From positions 1 to 64,000 of the forward strand of contig NZ_FNCF01000004.1 in NCBI RefSeq assembly GCF_900100695.1: DNA of 64,000 bases, read 5' to 3'. Below are positions 1-10,786 of this stretch, in pieces. A program made the translations under genes and the position numbers. The notes below the pieces were generated by a model that was not told the origin of the DNA, made no database searches, and saw only the letters and a program-made list of their open reading frames with translations. The first letter of the stretch is position 1. Every line of letters begins with the position of its first letter. The DNA is from Klenkia brasiliensis (lineage in GTDB: Bacteria; Actinomycetota; Actinomycetes; Mycobacteriales; Geodermatophilaceae).

Positions 1-441
1 TTCCACGCCACGTTCCTGGTGCAGCACTGGCTGGGTGCCGAAGGCATGCCGCGCCGCTACGCCGACTACCTGCCCACCGACGGGTTCACCACCCTGAACA
101 CGATCTCCACCATCGGGTCCTTCGTGCTCGGGGCCTCCACCATCCCGTTCCTGTACAACGTGGTGAAGTCCTGGAAGTACGGGCAGCTGGCCCTGCGCGA
201 TGACCCCTGGGGCCACGGCAACTCCCTGGAGTGGGCCACCTCCAGCCCCCCGCCGCGGCACAACTTCGTCGAGATCCCCCGCATCCGCTCCGAACGCCCC
301 GCCTTCGAGCTCCACTACCCCCACCTGCGGGACCGTCTCGAGGCTGAGGCCCACGCGGGGAAGAAGCACGGGCCCTACGCCAGCGAGCTGCTGGACGGCA
401 CCGGCACCCGGGCCGGGGCCAACGACCCCGACCCGTTCTAG
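1..441 (+). CDS. ctaD: Cytochrome c oxidase subunit I, C-terminal part (5' end outside window)
   Basis: Only the last 146 residues are present, read in frame from base 1. The visible part holds the last transmembrane helix of subunit I of the aa3 oxidase, around [16 protein letters not shown], followed by the cytoplasmic tail with [14 protein letters not shown], which is typical of actinobacterial CtaD. Subunit I carries heme a, heme a3 and CuB in the membrane and reduces O2 to water. The metal-ligand histidines lie upstream of the window. It sits directly before serB, an order also found in M. tuberculosis (ctaD-serB2), and is separated from it by a strong hairpin, so the two are probably not one transcript. 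Identification is firm; completeness cannot be judged. Confidence 0.93.
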   Translation, partial: FHATFLVQHWLGAEGMPRRYADYLPTDGFTTLNTISTIGSFVLGASTIPFLYNVVKSWKYGQLALRDDPWGHGNSLEWATSSPPPRHNFVEIPRIRSERPAFELHYPHLRDRLEAEAHAGKKHGPYASELLDGTGTRAGANDPDPF

Positions 442-451
442 ACCGCAGCAC

Positions 452-490
452 CCAGGACGCCCCCTCGGCCCGGCCGAGGGGGCGTCCTGG
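452..490. terminator. Perfect hairpin between ctaD and serB
   Basis: Bases 452-470 and 472-490 are exact reverse complements (19-base arms starting CCAGGACGCC, one central base). There is no T-run, as is usual for high-GC actinobacterial terminators. It starts 10 bases after the ctaD stop, so termination of ctaD is the likely role. Confidence 0.8.
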
Positions 491-512
491 CGTTGCGGCA
501 CCATGGGCACCC

Positions 513-1736
513 GTGACCGGCCCTGATCTGGAGACCGCCGTCCCGCACGCCGGCGCACTGCTGACCGTCACCGGCGCCGACCGGCCCGGGGTCACCGCCC
601 GGCTGTTCGCCGCGCTGGCCGGGCTGCCCGGCCTGGAGGTCGTGGACGTCGAGCAGGTGGTCGTGCACGGCCAGCTGGTGCTCGGTGTCGTGGTCCACGA
701 GCACGGCGGCACCGACGACGCCGACCTGGTCGCCCGGCTGCGGCCGCTGACGTCGGAGGTCGGCAGCGCCACAGGGGTGCAGGTTGCGGTCGAGGCCGCG
801 TCGGGGGCCAGCGGGCTGGCGGCCGACGGTGTCCGGCGGCACCACGTGATCGTGCTGGGGCGGCCGGTGCCCCCCGACGCCGTCGGCGGTGCGGCGCGGG
901 CCATCGCCGACGTGGGCGGCAACATCGACGCCATCCGCCGGCTGTCGGACTACCCGGTGACCAGCTTCGAGCTCACCGTCTCCGGCGCCGAGGCCGGGCC
1001 GCTGCGCGCCGCCCTCGGTGCGGTCGCCGCCGCCACCGGGGCCGACGTCGCCGTCGAGCAGGTCGGGCTGGCCCGGCGCAGCAAGCGGCTGATCGTGCTG
1101 GACGTCGACTCCACGCTGGTCCGCGGCGAGGTCATCGACGAGCTGGCCGCCCGCGCCGGCCGGGCCGCGGAGGTCGCCCGGATCACCGCGGCCGCGATGA
1201 ACGGCGAGCTGGACTTCGAGCAGTCCCTGCGCGCGCGGGTGGCGGCGCTGGCGGGGCTGCCGGTCGGCGTGCTGGACGAGGTGCGGGAGCACCTGGTGCT
1301 CACCCCGGGCGCCCGCACGCTGATCCGCACGCTGCAGCGGCTGGGTTTCCGCTGCGGCATCGTGTCGGGCGGGTTCAGCCAGATCACCGACCGGCTGGCC
1401 GAGGACCTGGGCCTGGACTTCGCCGCCGCGAACACCCTGGAGGTCGCCGACGGCGTGCTGACCGGGGGCCTGGTGGGGGAGATCGTCGACCGCCCCGGCA
1501 AGGCGCGGGCGCTGGCCCGGTTCGCCGGCGAGCACGGCATCCCGCTGGAGCAGACCGTCGCGGTCGGCGACGGCGCCAACGACCTGGACATGCTGACCAC
1601 CGCCGGGCTGGGCATCGCGTTCAACGCCAAGCCCTTCGTCCGCGAGCAGGCGCACACCGCGCTCAACCAGCCCTACCTGGACGCCGTCCTGCAGGTGCTC
1701 GGGTTCACCCGCGACGAGGTCCTGGACGCGGTCTAG
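513..1736 (+). CDS. serB: Phosphoserine phosphatase with N-terminal ACT domains
   Basis: 407 residues. It removes phosphate from O-phosphoserine in the last step of serine synthesis, in the cytosol. The N-terminal half (about 1-170) is ACT-like (LLTVTGADRPGVTARLFAAL) and may sense serine or another amino acid. The C-terminal HAD domain starts with DVDSTLV (D197 and D199, nucleophile and acid/base), followed by SGGF and GDGANDLDML near the end. Length and domain order match SerB2 of mycobacteria. Start is GTG 513; an ATG at 503 is in another frame and stops at once. It is probably transcribed alone, since the hairpin lies just upstream and pncA faces it downstream with a 4-base overlap. OPS-dependent CysM at 5647 draws on the same substrate pool. 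Confidence 0.95.
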   Translation: MTGPDLETAVPHAGALLTVTGADRPGVTARLFAALAGLPGLEVVDVEQVVVHGQLVLGVVVHEHGGTDDADLVARLRPLTSEVGSATGVQVAVEAASGASGLAADGVRRHHVIVLGRPVPPDAVGGAARAIADVGGNIDAIRRLSDYPVTSFELTVSGAEAGPLRAALGAVAAATGADVAVEQVGLARRSKRLIVLDVDSTLVRGEVIDELAARAGRAAEVARITAAAMNGELDFEQSLRARVAALAGLPVGVLDEVREHLVLTPGARTLIRTLQRLGFRCGIVSGGFSQITDRLAEDLGLDFAAANTLEVADGVLTGGLVGEIVDRPGKARALARFAGEHGIPLEQTVAVGDGANDLDMLTTAGLGIAFNAKPFVREQAHTALNQPYLDAVLQVLGFTRDEVLDAV

Positions 1737-2311
1737 AACCGCTGCGGTTCGCCGTCCAGGCGCACGCCCGCCGTCCGCAGCTGGTCGAGGGCGGCCTCGG
1801 TGCTGCCCTCGGCGACGCCGGCGGTGAGCGGCAGCAGCACGTGGGTGGTGAACCCGGCGCCGACGGCGTCCAGGGCCGTGGCCCGCACGCAGTGGTCGGT
1901 GGCGATGCCGACCACGTCGACCTCGTCCACGCCGTGCTGGCGCAGCCAGTCGGCCAGCCCCACGCCGTCGGCGGCGCCCTCGAACCCGGAGTAGGCCGCC
2001 GCGTGCTCGCCCTTGTCGAACACCGCGCGCAACAGCCCGCGGTCCAGGTCCGGGTGCAGCTCCACGCCGCCGGTGCCCACCACGCAGTGCCGCGGCCAGG
2101 TCTCCAGGAAGTCGGGGGAGTCGGAGAAGTGGCCGCCCGGGTCGACGTGGTGGTCGCGGGTGGCGACCACGTGGGCGTACTCGCCGCGCTCCAGGCCCTG
2201 CCCGGCGTGCTGGGTCACCGCGCGGGCCACCGCGGCCCCGCCCGCGACGGCCAGGCTGCCGCCCTCGCAGAAGTCGACCTGCACGTCCACCACGATCAGC
2301 GCCTTGGTCAT
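1733..2311 (-). CDS. pncA: Nicotinamidase
   Basis: 192 residues, isochorismatase-like fold. It hydrolyses nicotinamide to nicotinate and ammonia in the cytosol for NAD salvage. The catalytic triad is visible: D9 (IVVDVQVDF), K100 (FDKGEHAA) and C141 (ATDHCV). The metal site D53, H55, H61, H75 fits the mycobacterial PncA pattern. ATG start. It lies 18 bases downstream of pncB on the same strand, so the two probably form an operon that converts nicotinamide to nicotinate and then to nicotinate mononucleotide. In mycobacteria this enzyme also activates pyrazinamide. Its 3' end overlaps the end of serB by 4 bases. Confidence 0.95.
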   Translation of the reverse strand: MTKALIVVDVQVDFCEGGSLAVAGGAAVARAVTQHAGQGLERGEYAHVVATRDHHVDPGGHFSDSPDFLETWPRHCVVGTGGVELHPDLDRGLLRAVFDKGEHAAAYSGFEGAADGVGLADWLRQHGVDEVDVVGIATDHCVRATALDAVGAGFTTHVLLPLTAGVAEGSTEAALDQLRTAGVRLDGEPQRF

Positions 2312-2329
2312 GGCCCCATCCTGCCGCGC

Positions 2330-3607
2330 TCAGGCGGAGAGCGTGTCCAGGGCCGGCTCCCCGCGGGACAGCGCCCACGCCTCGGCGGGCAGGGCGGTGC
2401 GCACCCGCTCGTGGTGCTCCCTGGCCGCGCGCAGCCACGCCGCGGCGTCCAGGTCCTGCACCGGGGCGCCCCCGCGCACCAGCGGCACGACCAGGTCGCG
2501 GTCGCCGTCCTGCGGGGTGATCGGCCCCGGGACGACGACCTCCGCGGTCGCCGTCCCCGCGGCGTCGTGCCGCCGGACGGCGGACTTGCGGCCGCCCACC
2601 GACCGCTTGCCCTCGGCGTTCTTGGCCACCGGCACGCCGTCGCGCTCGACCAGCTTGTAGACCATCCCGGCGGTGGGGGCGCCCGAGCCGGTGACCAGCG
2701 AGGTGCCCACGCCGTAGCCGTCGACCGGGGCCGCCGCGAGCGCGGCGATGGCGTACTCGTCCAGGTCGCTGGTCACCGTCACCCGGGTGCGGTGCGCACC
2801 GAGGGAGTCCAGCAGCGCGCGGGCCTGCCGGGCGAGGTCGGCCAGGTCACCGGAGTCCAGCCGCACCGCGCCGAGCCCGGGGCCGGCCACCTCGACCGCC
2901 GTCCGGATGCCCTGCAGGGTGTCGTAGGTGTCGACGAGCAGCGTCGTGCCGGTGCCCAGGGCCGCGACCTGCGCGCGGAAGGCCGCCGCCTCGTCGTCGT
3001 GCAGCAGGGTGAAGGCGTGCGCGCTGGTGCCCGCCGTCGGCACCCCGTAGCGCGCCCCGGCGGCCAGGTTGGACGTCGACCCGAAGCCGACCAGGTGGGC
3101 GGCGCGGGCGGCGGCGACCGCGGCCTCCTCGTGCGTGCGCCGGGACCCCATCTCGATGCACGGCCGTCCACCGGCCGCCCCGACCATCCGGGCGGCCGCC
3201 GAGGCGATGGCGCTGTCGTGGTTGAGGATCGACAGGACCAGCGTCTCCAGCAGCACCGCCTGGCCGAAGGGGGCGCGGACGGTGAGCACCGGGGAGCCGG
3301 GGAAGAAGACCTCGCCCTCGGCGTAGCCGTCGACGTCCCCGGTGAACTCGAACGCGGCCAGGTGCTCCAGCAGCGCCGGGTCGGTGAGGCCCTGCTCGCG
3401 CAGCGCGGCCAGCTCGGCGTCGCCGAACCGGAAGTCGGCCAGCTGCTCCAGCAGCCGTCCGGTCCCGGCCAGGACGCCGTAGCGGCGGCCGTGCGGGAGG
3501 CGCCGGGCGAACACCTCGAACACGCAGTCGCGGTCGGCGGTGCCGTCGGCGAGGGCGGCGGCGAGCATGGTCAGCTCGTACCGGTCGGTCAGCAGCGAGG
3601 GGCGCAC
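2330..3607 (-). CDS. pncB: Nicotinate phosphoribosyltransferase
   Basis: 425 residues from the chosen GTG. It joins nicotinate and PRPP, with ATP hydrolysis, to give nicotinate mononucleotide (Preiss-Handler pathway). The N-terminus SLLTDRYELTMLAAAL is the family hallmark. The stretch GSRRTHEEAA is the region where the phosphorylated His occurs in relatives, and RLDSGDLADLARQAR is the phosphoribosyl-binding segment. The frame stays open far upstream, but homology starts at this GTG, and clpS begins only 25 bases away on the other strand. The two divergent promoters must overlap. On this strand TAGGCT lies 8 bases before the start, so the message may be leaderless. In M. tuberculosis pncB1 (Rv1330c) is likewise divergent from clpS (Rv1331). 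Confidence 0.94.
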   Translation of the reverse strand: MRPSLLTDRYELTMLAAALADGTADRDCVFEVFARRLPHGRRYGVLAGTGRLLEQLADFRFGDAELAALREQGLTDPALLEHLAAFEFTGDVDGYAEGEVFFPGSPVLTVRAPFGQAVLLETLVLSILNHDSAIASAAARMVGAAGGRPCIEMGSRRTHEEAAVAAARAAHLVGFGSTSNLAAGARYGVPTAGTSAHAFTLLHDDEAAAFRAQVAALGTGTTLLVDTYDTLQGIRTAVEVAGPGLGAVRLDSGDLADLARQARALLDSLGAHRTRVTVTSDLDEYAIAALAAAPVDGYGVGTSLVTGSGAPTAGMVYKLVERDGVPVAKNAEGKRSVGGRKSAVRRHDAAGTATAEVVVPGPITPQDGDRDLVVPLVRGGAPVQDLDAAAWLRAAREHHERVRTALPAEAWALSRGEPALDTLSA

Positions 3608-3619
3608 GACCCCGGAGCC

Positions 3620-3625
3620 TAGAGT
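3620..3625 (+). promoter_or_regulatory. Probable -10 box of leaderless clpS
   Basis: TAGAGT is followed by 6 bases and then the GTG of clpS, and no Shine-Dalgarno sequence is present. The same spacing recurs at many starts in this window. Confidence 0.55.
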
Positions 3626-3631
3626 GGCCCG

Positions 3632-3928
3632 GTGGCCGCACCGCTCGCGCCGGAGATGACCCCGGGCACCGTCGTGCGCGAGGAGTCCGAGCTGGACCGG
3701 CCGTGGGTGACCGTCGTCTGGGACGACCCGGTCAACCTGATGACCTACGTGACCTTCGTGCTGCAGGAGCTGTTCGGCTACGACGAGGCCACTGCCACCA
3801 AGCTCATGCTGCAGGTGCACCACGAGGGGAAGGCGATCGTGAGCTCGGGCCCGCGCGAGCGGATGGAGCACGACACCAGCCGGCTGCACGCCTACGGCCT
3901 GTGGGCCAGCTACCAGCGCGACTCGTGA
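3632..3928 (+). CDS. clpS: ATP-dependent Clp protease adaptor ClpS
   Basis: 98 residues. ClpS brings N-end-rule substrates to the ClpAP or ClpCP protease. The core matches the family: [25 protein letters not shown] (the D-P-V-N-x-M segment binds the N-degron), then [14 protein letters not shown] and [12 protein letters not shown]. Start is GTG 3632, directly after a leaderless -10 box. Its stop overlaps the GTG of the next gene (GTGA), which implies translational coupling with the DUF2017 protein. The same pair is conserved across actinobacteria. Confidence 0.96.
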   Translation: MAAPLAPEMTPGTVVREESELDRPWVTVVWDDPVNLMTYVTFVLQELFGYDEATATKLMLQVHHEGKAIVSSGPRERMEHDTSRLHAYGLWASYQRDS

Positions 3929-4404
3929 AGCCCTTCCGCCGCCGCGGCGACCAGGTGGTCGCCGGGCTGACCGACGCCGAGTCCGCCGTCGTCGGCCTGC
4001 TGCTGGACCAGCTCGAGCAGCTGCTGGCCGAGGACGCGCCGGCCGACGACCCCGTGGTGGGCCGGCTGTTCCCCGCCGGCCACGCCACCGACGCCGAGCT
4101 CGCCCGCGACTACCGCGAGCTGACCGGGGCGGCGTTGCGGCAGGGCAAGGTCGAGGACCTGGCCACCGTGCGGGCGACCCTGCCGGCCGACGGCGGGGAC
4201 GTGTCGCTGGCCGACGACCAGGCCCGGGCATGGCTGCGCACCACCAACGACCTGCGGCTGGCGCTGGGCACCCGGCTGGGCATCACCGCCGACACCGACC
4301 ACGACGCCCCGGCGTCGCAGGAGATGACCGTCTACTCGTGGCTCACCGCGGTGCAGGGCTCGCTCGTCGACGCGCTCGTGGCGGGCGGGGGGCGGCGGAG
4401 GTGA
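3925..4404 (+). CDS. DUF2017 protein, partner of clpS
   Basis: 159 residues, start GTG 3925 overlapping the clpS stop. Matches the actinobacterial DUF2017 family (Rv1332-like). No catalytic motif is visible. It is mostly helical and acidic, with the recurrent family segment [19 protein letters not shown] at the end. Strict pairing with clpS suggests a role in adaptor function or proteolysis, but that is inference from position only. The last 62 bases overlap the 3' end of a small membrane protein gene on the other strand. Confidence 0.85.
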   Translation: MKPFRRRGDQVVAGLTDAESAVVGLLLDQLEQLLAEDAPADDPVVGRLFPAGHATDAELARDYRELTGAALRQGKVEDLATVRATLPADGGDVSLADDQARAWLRTTNDLRLALGTRLGITADTDHDAPASQEMTVYSWLTAVQGSLVDALVAGGGRRR

Positions 4405-4708
4405 GCACCACCAGCGCCGCGAGCAGCAGGTCCAGCACGAAGGCCACGTAGACCAGGCTCGGCAGGTCGTCCAGGTCGCGGACCAGCGCCCCGACCGTGG
4501 CCACCAGCACCAGGGCCGACAGCAGCAGGATCAGCAGCAGACCCAGCAGCCGGCCGACCAGCACGACGACGAACTCCGACCGGCTGCCGCCCGGGCTGCG
4601 CAGGCTGCGCGGCCCCCGCTTGGTCAGCCGGCGGCTGCCCACGACCAGGGCGGGCAGGGCGAGGACGACGACACCGGCGGCCATCAGGACCTGGATCAGC
4701 ACGTGCAC
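4343..4708 (-). CDS. Small integral membrane protein, unknown function
   Basis: 121 residues, GTG start. Hydrophobic segments lie around 3-23, 47-72 and 82-103, with a basic stretch (SRRLTKRGPRSLRSP) between the first two and an Arg/Pro-rich tail. I do not recognise the family. On the minus strand TAGCGT lies 13 bases upstream of the chosen GTG, a plausible -10 box. Its 3' end overlaps the end of the DUF2017 gene. It could instead be a shorter gene starting later, but the membrane pattern argues that it is coded. Confidence 0.6.
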   Translation of the reverse strand: MHVLIQVLMAAGVVVLALPALVVGSRRLTKRGPRSLRSPGGSRSEFVVVLVGRLLGLLLILLLSALVLVATVGALVRDLDDLPSLVYVAFVLDLLLAALVVLTSAAPRPPRARRRASPAPR

Positions 4709-4776
4709 ACCACGATCCGGGACGCTACCGTCCGGGCCCCCCGTCGGTGCACTGCGTGCGGTCGCTCGGGCCCCCG

Positions 4777-4782
4777 TAGAGT
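4777..4782 (+). promoter_or_regulatory. Probable -10 box of leaderless mec
   Basis: TAGAGT, 6 bases before GTG 4789; no Shine-Dalgarno in between. Confidence 0.55.
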
Positions 4783-4788
4783 GGGGCC

Positions 4789-5262
4789 GTGCTGCGCATC
4801 GACCGGGCGTCCTACGACGCGATCGTCGCGCACGCCCGTCGTGACCACCCCGACGAGGCCTGCGGCGTGGTCGCCGGGCCCGAGGGCAGCGACCGGCCCG
4901 AGCGGTTCATCCCGATGCTCAACGCGGCCCGCTCGCCGACGTTCTACGAGTTCGACAGCGCCGACCTGCTCAAGCTCTACCGCGAGATGGACGACCGGGA
5001 CGAGGTGCCCGTGGTCGTCTACCACTCGCACACCGCCACCGAGGCCTACCCCTCGCGCACCGACATCAGCTACGCGTCCGAGCCGTTCGCGCACTACGTG
5101 CTGGTCTCCACCCGCGAGCACGGCGACCAGACCGGCCTGGTCGGCGACGACGTCGAGCTCCGGAGCTTCCGGATCGTCGACGGCGTGGTCACCGAGGAGG
5201 ACGTCGACGTCGTCGAGTCCTACCTGTTCGGGCACTCGCCCACCACCGTCGTCTACGACTGA
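4789..5262 (+). CDS. mec: JAMM/MPN metalloprotease, CysO-cysteine hydrolase (Mec)
   Basis: 157 residues. In M. tuberculosis Mec cuts cysteine off the C-terminus of the carrier CysO. The zinc site is complete: E23 (HPDEACG), then H79-S-H81, seven residues, S89, two residues, D92, an exact JAMM motif. It is followed by cysO and cysM in the order known from Rv1334-Rv1336, so the function is well supported by both motif and context. Start is GTG 4789 with a leaderless promoter signature. A 103-base gap with a hairpin separates it from cysO, so the two may be partly uncoupled. Confidence 0.93.
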   Translation: MLRIDRASYDAIVAHARRDHPDEACGVVAGPEGSDRPERFIPMLNAARSPTFYEFDSADLLKLYREMDDRDEVPVVVYHSHTATEAYPSRTDISYASEPFAHYVLVSTREHGDQTGLVGDDVELRSFRIVDGVVTEEDVDVVESYLFGHSPTTVVYD

Positions 5263-7280
<2,018 letters not shown>

Positions 7281-7291
7281 CCTTCCCCTCG

Positions 7292-8098
7292 ATGGGGACC
7301 GCAGCGAGCGCCGACGCACCGATCGGGGTGTTCGACTCCGGCGTGGGCGGGTTGACCGTCGTCCGGTCGATCCTGGACCAGCTGCCGCACGAGGCGGTGC
7401 GCTACGTCGGCGACACCCGCAACGGCCCCTACGGCCCGCTGCCCATCGCGCAGGTGCGCGCGCACTCCCTGGCCGTCATGGACGACCTCGTCGAGGCCGG
7501 CGTGAAGATGCTGGTGGTGGCGTGCAACTCGGCCAGTGCGGCCTGCCTGCGCGACGCCCGCGAGCGGTACGACGTCCCGGTGGTCGAGGTCGTGCTGCCC
7601 GCCGTCCGCCGGGCCACCGCCGCCACCCGCAACGGCCGGGTCGGCGTCATCGGCACCCAGGCCACCATCACGTCGGGTGCCTACGCCGACGCGTTCGCCG
7701 CCGCCCCGCAGATCACCGTCACCAGCGCGGCGTGCCCGAGCTTCGTGGACTTCGTCGAGCGCGGGGTGACCAGCGGCCGGCAGCTGCTGGGCCTGGCGCA
7801 GTCCTACCTGGACCCGCTGCTGGCCGCCGGCGTCGACACCGTGGTGCTCGGCTGCACGCACTACCCGCTGCTCACCGGTGTGCTCTCGCTGGTCCTGGGG
7901 CCCGGGGTGACGCTGGTGTCCAGCGCCGAGGAGACCGCGCAGGACGTCTACCGGGTGCTCACCGGGGCGGACCTGCTGCGCCCGGACGACGCACCCCCGC
8001 CCCGGCACGCCTTCCTGGCCACCGGCGACCCGGAGCCCTTCGCCCGGCTCGGCCGCCGGTTCCTCGGCCCCGAGGTGGAGACGGTGGTGCCGGCATGA
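7292..8098 (+). CDS. murI: Glutamate racemase
   Basis: 268 residues. It interconverts L- and D-glutamate for peptidoglycan. Motifs are typical: [22 protein letters not shown], the two catalytic cysteines C78 (VVACNSAS) and C188 (GCTHYPLL). ATG 7292. Its stop overlaps the ATG of the metallo-beta-lactamase gene (ATGA), as in the Rv1338-Rv1339 pair of M. tuberculosis. Confidence 0.96.
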   Translation: MGTAASADAPIGVFDSGVGGLTVVRSILDQLPHEAVRYVGDTRNGPYGPLPIAQVRAHSLAVMDDLVEAGVKMLVVACNSASAACLRDARERYDVPVVEVVLPAVRRATAATRNGRVGVIGTQATITSGAYADAFAAAPQITVTSAACPSFVDFVERGVTSGRQLLGLAQSYLDPLLAAGVDTVVLGCTHYPLLTGVLSLVLGPGVTLVSSAEETAQDVYRVLTGADLLRPDDAPPPRHAFLATGDPEPFARLGRRFLGPEVETVVPA

Positions 8099-8835
8099 AG
8101 CTGACCGTGGTGGGCTGCTCGGGGTCCGGCCCCGGCCCGGACTCACCGGCCTCGAGCTACCTGGTCGAGCACGACGGCTACCGGATCGTGCTCGACCTCG
8201 GCAGCGGTGCGTTCGGCGCCCTGCAGAAGGTGCTGCCGCCCGACGAGGTGGACGCCGTCCTGCTGTCGCACCTGCACGCCGACCACTGCCTGGACGTGGC
8301 GCCGTTCGTCGTCTGGCGGCGCTACTCCGGCCTGGCCACCCGCAACCCGCTGCCGCTCTACGCCCCGGTCGGCGCCGACCGGCGGCTGCGGCTGGCCTAC
8401 GACCTCTCCGACGGGCCGATCGACGACGTGTTCGAGGTGTTCGGCATCGGCGCTGGCGCCTTCGACCTGGGTCCCTTCCGCGTCGAGACCGCCCGCACCG
8501 CCCACCCCGTGGAGTGCTACGCCTACCGGCTCACCGCCGGCGGCCGGTCGCTGGTCTACACCGGCGACACCGGCGCCTGCCCCGCCGTGGTCGAGCTGGC
8601 CCGCGGCGCCGACGTCCTGCTGGCCGAGGCCGCCCACCCCGACGTCCCCGGTCTGCCGCCGGACCTGCACCTGACCGGCCGGGAGGCCGGCGAGCACGCG
8701 CGGGACGCCGGGGTGGGCCGCCTGCTGGTCACCCACGTGCCGGCGTGGGTGGACCCGGCCGTGCAGCTGTCCGCGGCCCGCTCGGTGTTCGGCGCCGCGG
8801 AGCTGGTCCGCCCGCTCGGGGTGTACGAGGTCTGA
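8095..8835 (+). CDS. Metallo-beta-lactamase-fold phosphodiesterase, Rv1339/CpdA type
   Basis: 246 residues. Zinc motif HLHADH at 59-64, then the later His and Asp (TAHPVE, YTGDTG, THVP). The opening [17 protein letters not shown] and VVWRRYSG closely resemble M. tuberculosis Rv1339, which has been reported as an atypical class II cAMP phosphodiesterase. Position after murI is also that of Rv1339. Cyclic nucleotide hydrolysis is therefore likely, though RNase-Z-like or other phosphodiesterase activity cannot be ruled out. Its stop and the next ATG share one base (TGATG). In relatives rph follows directly; here about 6.2 kb of other genes intervene. Confidence 0.87.
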   Translation: MKLTVVGCSGSGPGPDSPASSYLVEHDGYRIVLDLGSGAFGALQKVLPPDEVDAVLLSHLHADHCLDVAPFVVWRRYSGLATRNPLPLYAPVGADRRLRLAYDLSDGPIDDVFEVFGIGAGAFDLGPFRVETARTAHPVECYAYRLTAGGRSLVYTGDTGACPAVVELARGADVLLAEAAHPDVPGLPPDLHLTGREAGEHARDAGVGRLLVTHVPAWVDPAVQLSAARSVFGAAELVRPLGVYEV

Positions 8836-9767
8836 TGGACGAGGTCCGCTTCTCCTCCCTGGACGACGAGCTCGGCGACGGGCTGGGGGTGACGAAGCGG
8901 GCGCTCGTGGAGCACTACGACGCCTTCGCCGACCGTTTGGTGCCACTGTTGTCCGGTCGCCCGCTGACGATGGTGCGGATCCGGCCGGGCGCGGCGGCGT
9001 TCGTGCAGCGGGACATCCCCAAGGGCGCCCCCGACTGGGTGCCGACGGTGGCCACCTGGTCCGACCGCACCCGGCGCGAGGTGCACCAGGTGCTGGTCCA
9101 GGACCGCCGCACGCTGCTGTGGCTGGCCAACCAGCGCGCCGTCGAGCTGCACGTGCCGTTCTCCCCGGTGGTCGACGGCGCGTTCGCCGAGCCGACCGGG
9201 CTGGTGCTGGACCTCGACCCGCCCGAGGACGGCCACGTCGGCCAGGTCGTGGCCGTGGCCCGCCTCGCCCGCGAGGCGCTGGCCGGCCTGGGCCTGTCGG
9301 GTGCGGTGAAGACCAGCGGGTCGACCGGTCTGCACGTGGTGGTGCCGGTGCGCGGTTCCTCGCACGAGGACGTCGCCGCCGCGACCCGCGCGCTGGCTGC
9401 CCGCACGGCCGCGCTGGACCCCGGGATCGCGACGACGGAGTACGTGGTGGCCGACCGCGGCGGGCGGGTGTTCGTCGACTCCACCCGGTCCGGGCGGGGG
9501 ACGATCGCGGTGGCCTACTCGCCGCGCGCCCGCCCCGGGCTGCCCGTCTCGGCACCGGTGGCCTGGGACGACCTGGACTCGGCCGACCCCCGGGGGACGA
9601 CGGTCGCCGACGCGGCGCAGCGGATCACCGGCGACCCGTGGGCGGAGTCGCTGCCGGCGCCGCAGGAGCTGCCCGCCGACCTGGTCGCGGAGGGCCACAC
9701 CATCCCGGTCGCCCGGGTCGCCGCCATGCACGAGGGCAAGCGCCGCAAGAAGGCCGCGGGCGGCTGA
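8835..9767 (+). CDS. Stand-alone LigD-type polymerase/primase domain protein
   Basis: 310 residues, archaeo-eukaryotic primase fold as in the PolDom of NHEJ ligase LigD. Metal motif TGLVLDLDPPED (D126 and D128), then KTSGSTGLHVVVP, then VFVDSTRSGRGTIAVAYS with the third Asp. There is no ligase or 3'-phosphoesterase domain, and the protein ends in a basic tail (GKRRKKAAGG). Such proteins fill gaps or add ribonucleotides in end joining, with Ku and a separate ligase; neither partner is in the window. The ATG overlaps the previous stop. It is not part of the conserved murI-rph block in relatives, so this is an inserted gene. Confidence 0.88.
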   Translation: MDEVRFSSLDDELGDGLGVTKRALVEHYDAFADRLVPLLSGRPLTMVRIRPGAAAFVQRDIPKGAPDWVPTVATWSDRTRREVHQVLVQDRRTLLWLANQRAVELHVPFSPVVDGAFAEPTGLVLDLDPPEDGHVGQVVAVARLAREALAGLGLSGAVKTSGSTGLHVVVPVRGSSHEDVAAATRALAARTAALDPGIATTEYVVADRGGRVFVDSTRSGRGTIAVAYSPRARPGLPVSAPVAWDDLDSADPRGTTVADAAQRITGDPWAESLPAPQELPADLVAEGHTIPVARVAAMHEGKRRKKAAGG

Positions 9768-9768
9768 G

Positions 9769-10146
9769 GTGCTGCGCCGTGTCCCGCTGCCGGTCGCTGT
9801 CCTGCTGCTGGCGGTGTCGACCGCGGCTGTGCAGGTCGGTCTGCTCGCGTGGGACACCCAGCGGGACGTCGACCCGGTCACCGGGATGTCCACCGGGCCG
9901 TACGAGGCGTGGCAGGTACTGACGGTTGGTGTCCTGCTGCTGGGACTCGGGCTCGCCGCGGCATGGCGGGGGCCGGGGTGGCTCGTGCTCGTGGTGCCCG
10001 TGGCCTTCACGGTGGCGTGGTCGGTGACGGCGGCCACCGCGCCCGACGGCGACGGGCTCTGGCCGGTAGGTGCGCTCCTGGTAGCCGCGGGCACCGCGGT
10101 CGGCGGGGGTCTGTGCTGGGTGCTGGCGTCAGCGTTGCGCCGTTGA
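9769..10146 (+). CDS. Small membrane protein, unknown function
   Basis: 125 residues with about four hydrophobic segments (8-27, 47-64, 70-88, 97-122). GTG one base after the previous stop, so it is probably cotranscribed and coupled with the polymerase-domain gene. No known motif. The last 18 bases overlap the end of the acetyltransferase gene on the other strand. Confidence 0.6.
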   Translation: MLRRVPLPVAVLLLAVSTAAVQVGLLAWDTQRDVDPVTGMSTGPYEAWQVLTVGVLLLGLGLAAAWRGPGWLVLVVPVAFTVAWSVTAATAPDGDGLWPVGALLVAAGTAVGGGLCWVLASALRR

Positions 10147-10686
10147 CCGCGAGGCCGAGAACACCAGCATGTCCCGCTCCGTCCCGCCGATCTGCGTGTG
10201 CTCGCGCAGCAGGCCCTCCTGCCGGTGACCGGCCCGTTCGGCGGTGCGGACGGACGCGGTGTTCCACGGCTCGATGAGCAGCGCGACCCGGTGCAGGCCC
10301 TCGACCGTCCAGGCGAAGGCGGTCAGCGCGGTGAGCGCGGCGGCGGCGTACCCGTGGCCGCGCTGCGACGGCAGGACGGCGTAGCCGGCAGTGGCCCGGC
10401 CCTGCGCGAGCTCCGCGAGGTGCAGGCCGGCCGTACCGACCATCCCGTCGTCGGGGCCGGCGACGGCGAACGAGAACCCGGCAGCGGTGGTCCAGCGGTC
10501 GTGCTGCCGGCCGATCCACGCCCTGGCCTGCTCGTCGTCGGCGTGCGCCGGAAGGCTGCCGATCAGGGGGACGTAGGGGTCGGTGGCCAGATCCCGGACG
10601 GCGCCCAGGTCGTCGTCCCGGAAGGGCCGGAGCACCACCGCACCGCAGCTGGGCGGCTCGGCGGGCCACGGCGGCAGCGACGTCAC
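10129..10686 (-). CDS. GNAT N-acetyltransferase (RimJ/RimL-like)
   Basis: 185 residues from GTG 10686. The fold is clear: VVLRPFRDDDLGAVRDLATDP at the start, the acetyl-CoA loop LPSQRGHGYAAAALTALTAFA, and the last motif HRVALLIEPWNTASVRTAERAGHRQEGLLRE, which is typical of RimJ/RimL-type enzymes that acetylate protein or small-molecule amines. The substrate is unknown. The frame is open further upstream but similarity begins here. It is divergent from the DUF222/HNH gene with 100 bases between. Confidence 0.82.
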   Translation of the reverse strand: MTSLPPWPAEPPSCGAVVLRPFRDDDLGAVRDLATDPYVPLIGSLPAHADDEQARAWIGRQHDRWTTAAGFSFAVAGPDDGMVGTAGLHLAELAQGRATAGYAVLPSQRGHGYAAAALTALTAFAWTVEGLHRVALLIEPWNTASVRTAERAGHRQEGLLREHTQIGGTERDMLVFSASRSTAQR

Positions 10687-10786
10687 CCGTCCACCGTCCC
10701 GGTGCCCGGCGGGGTTTGTCCACAGCGCAGCGGAGTCCGGGTCGAAGCCTCCGAGAACTGTCGTACCCCTGTGGTGAAGTGCAGGT

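Noticed and set aside
438-2438. Long minus-strand open frame across serB and pncA
   Set aside because: It has an Arg/Gly/Pro composition typical of high-GC shadow frames, and both serB and pncA are certain genes.
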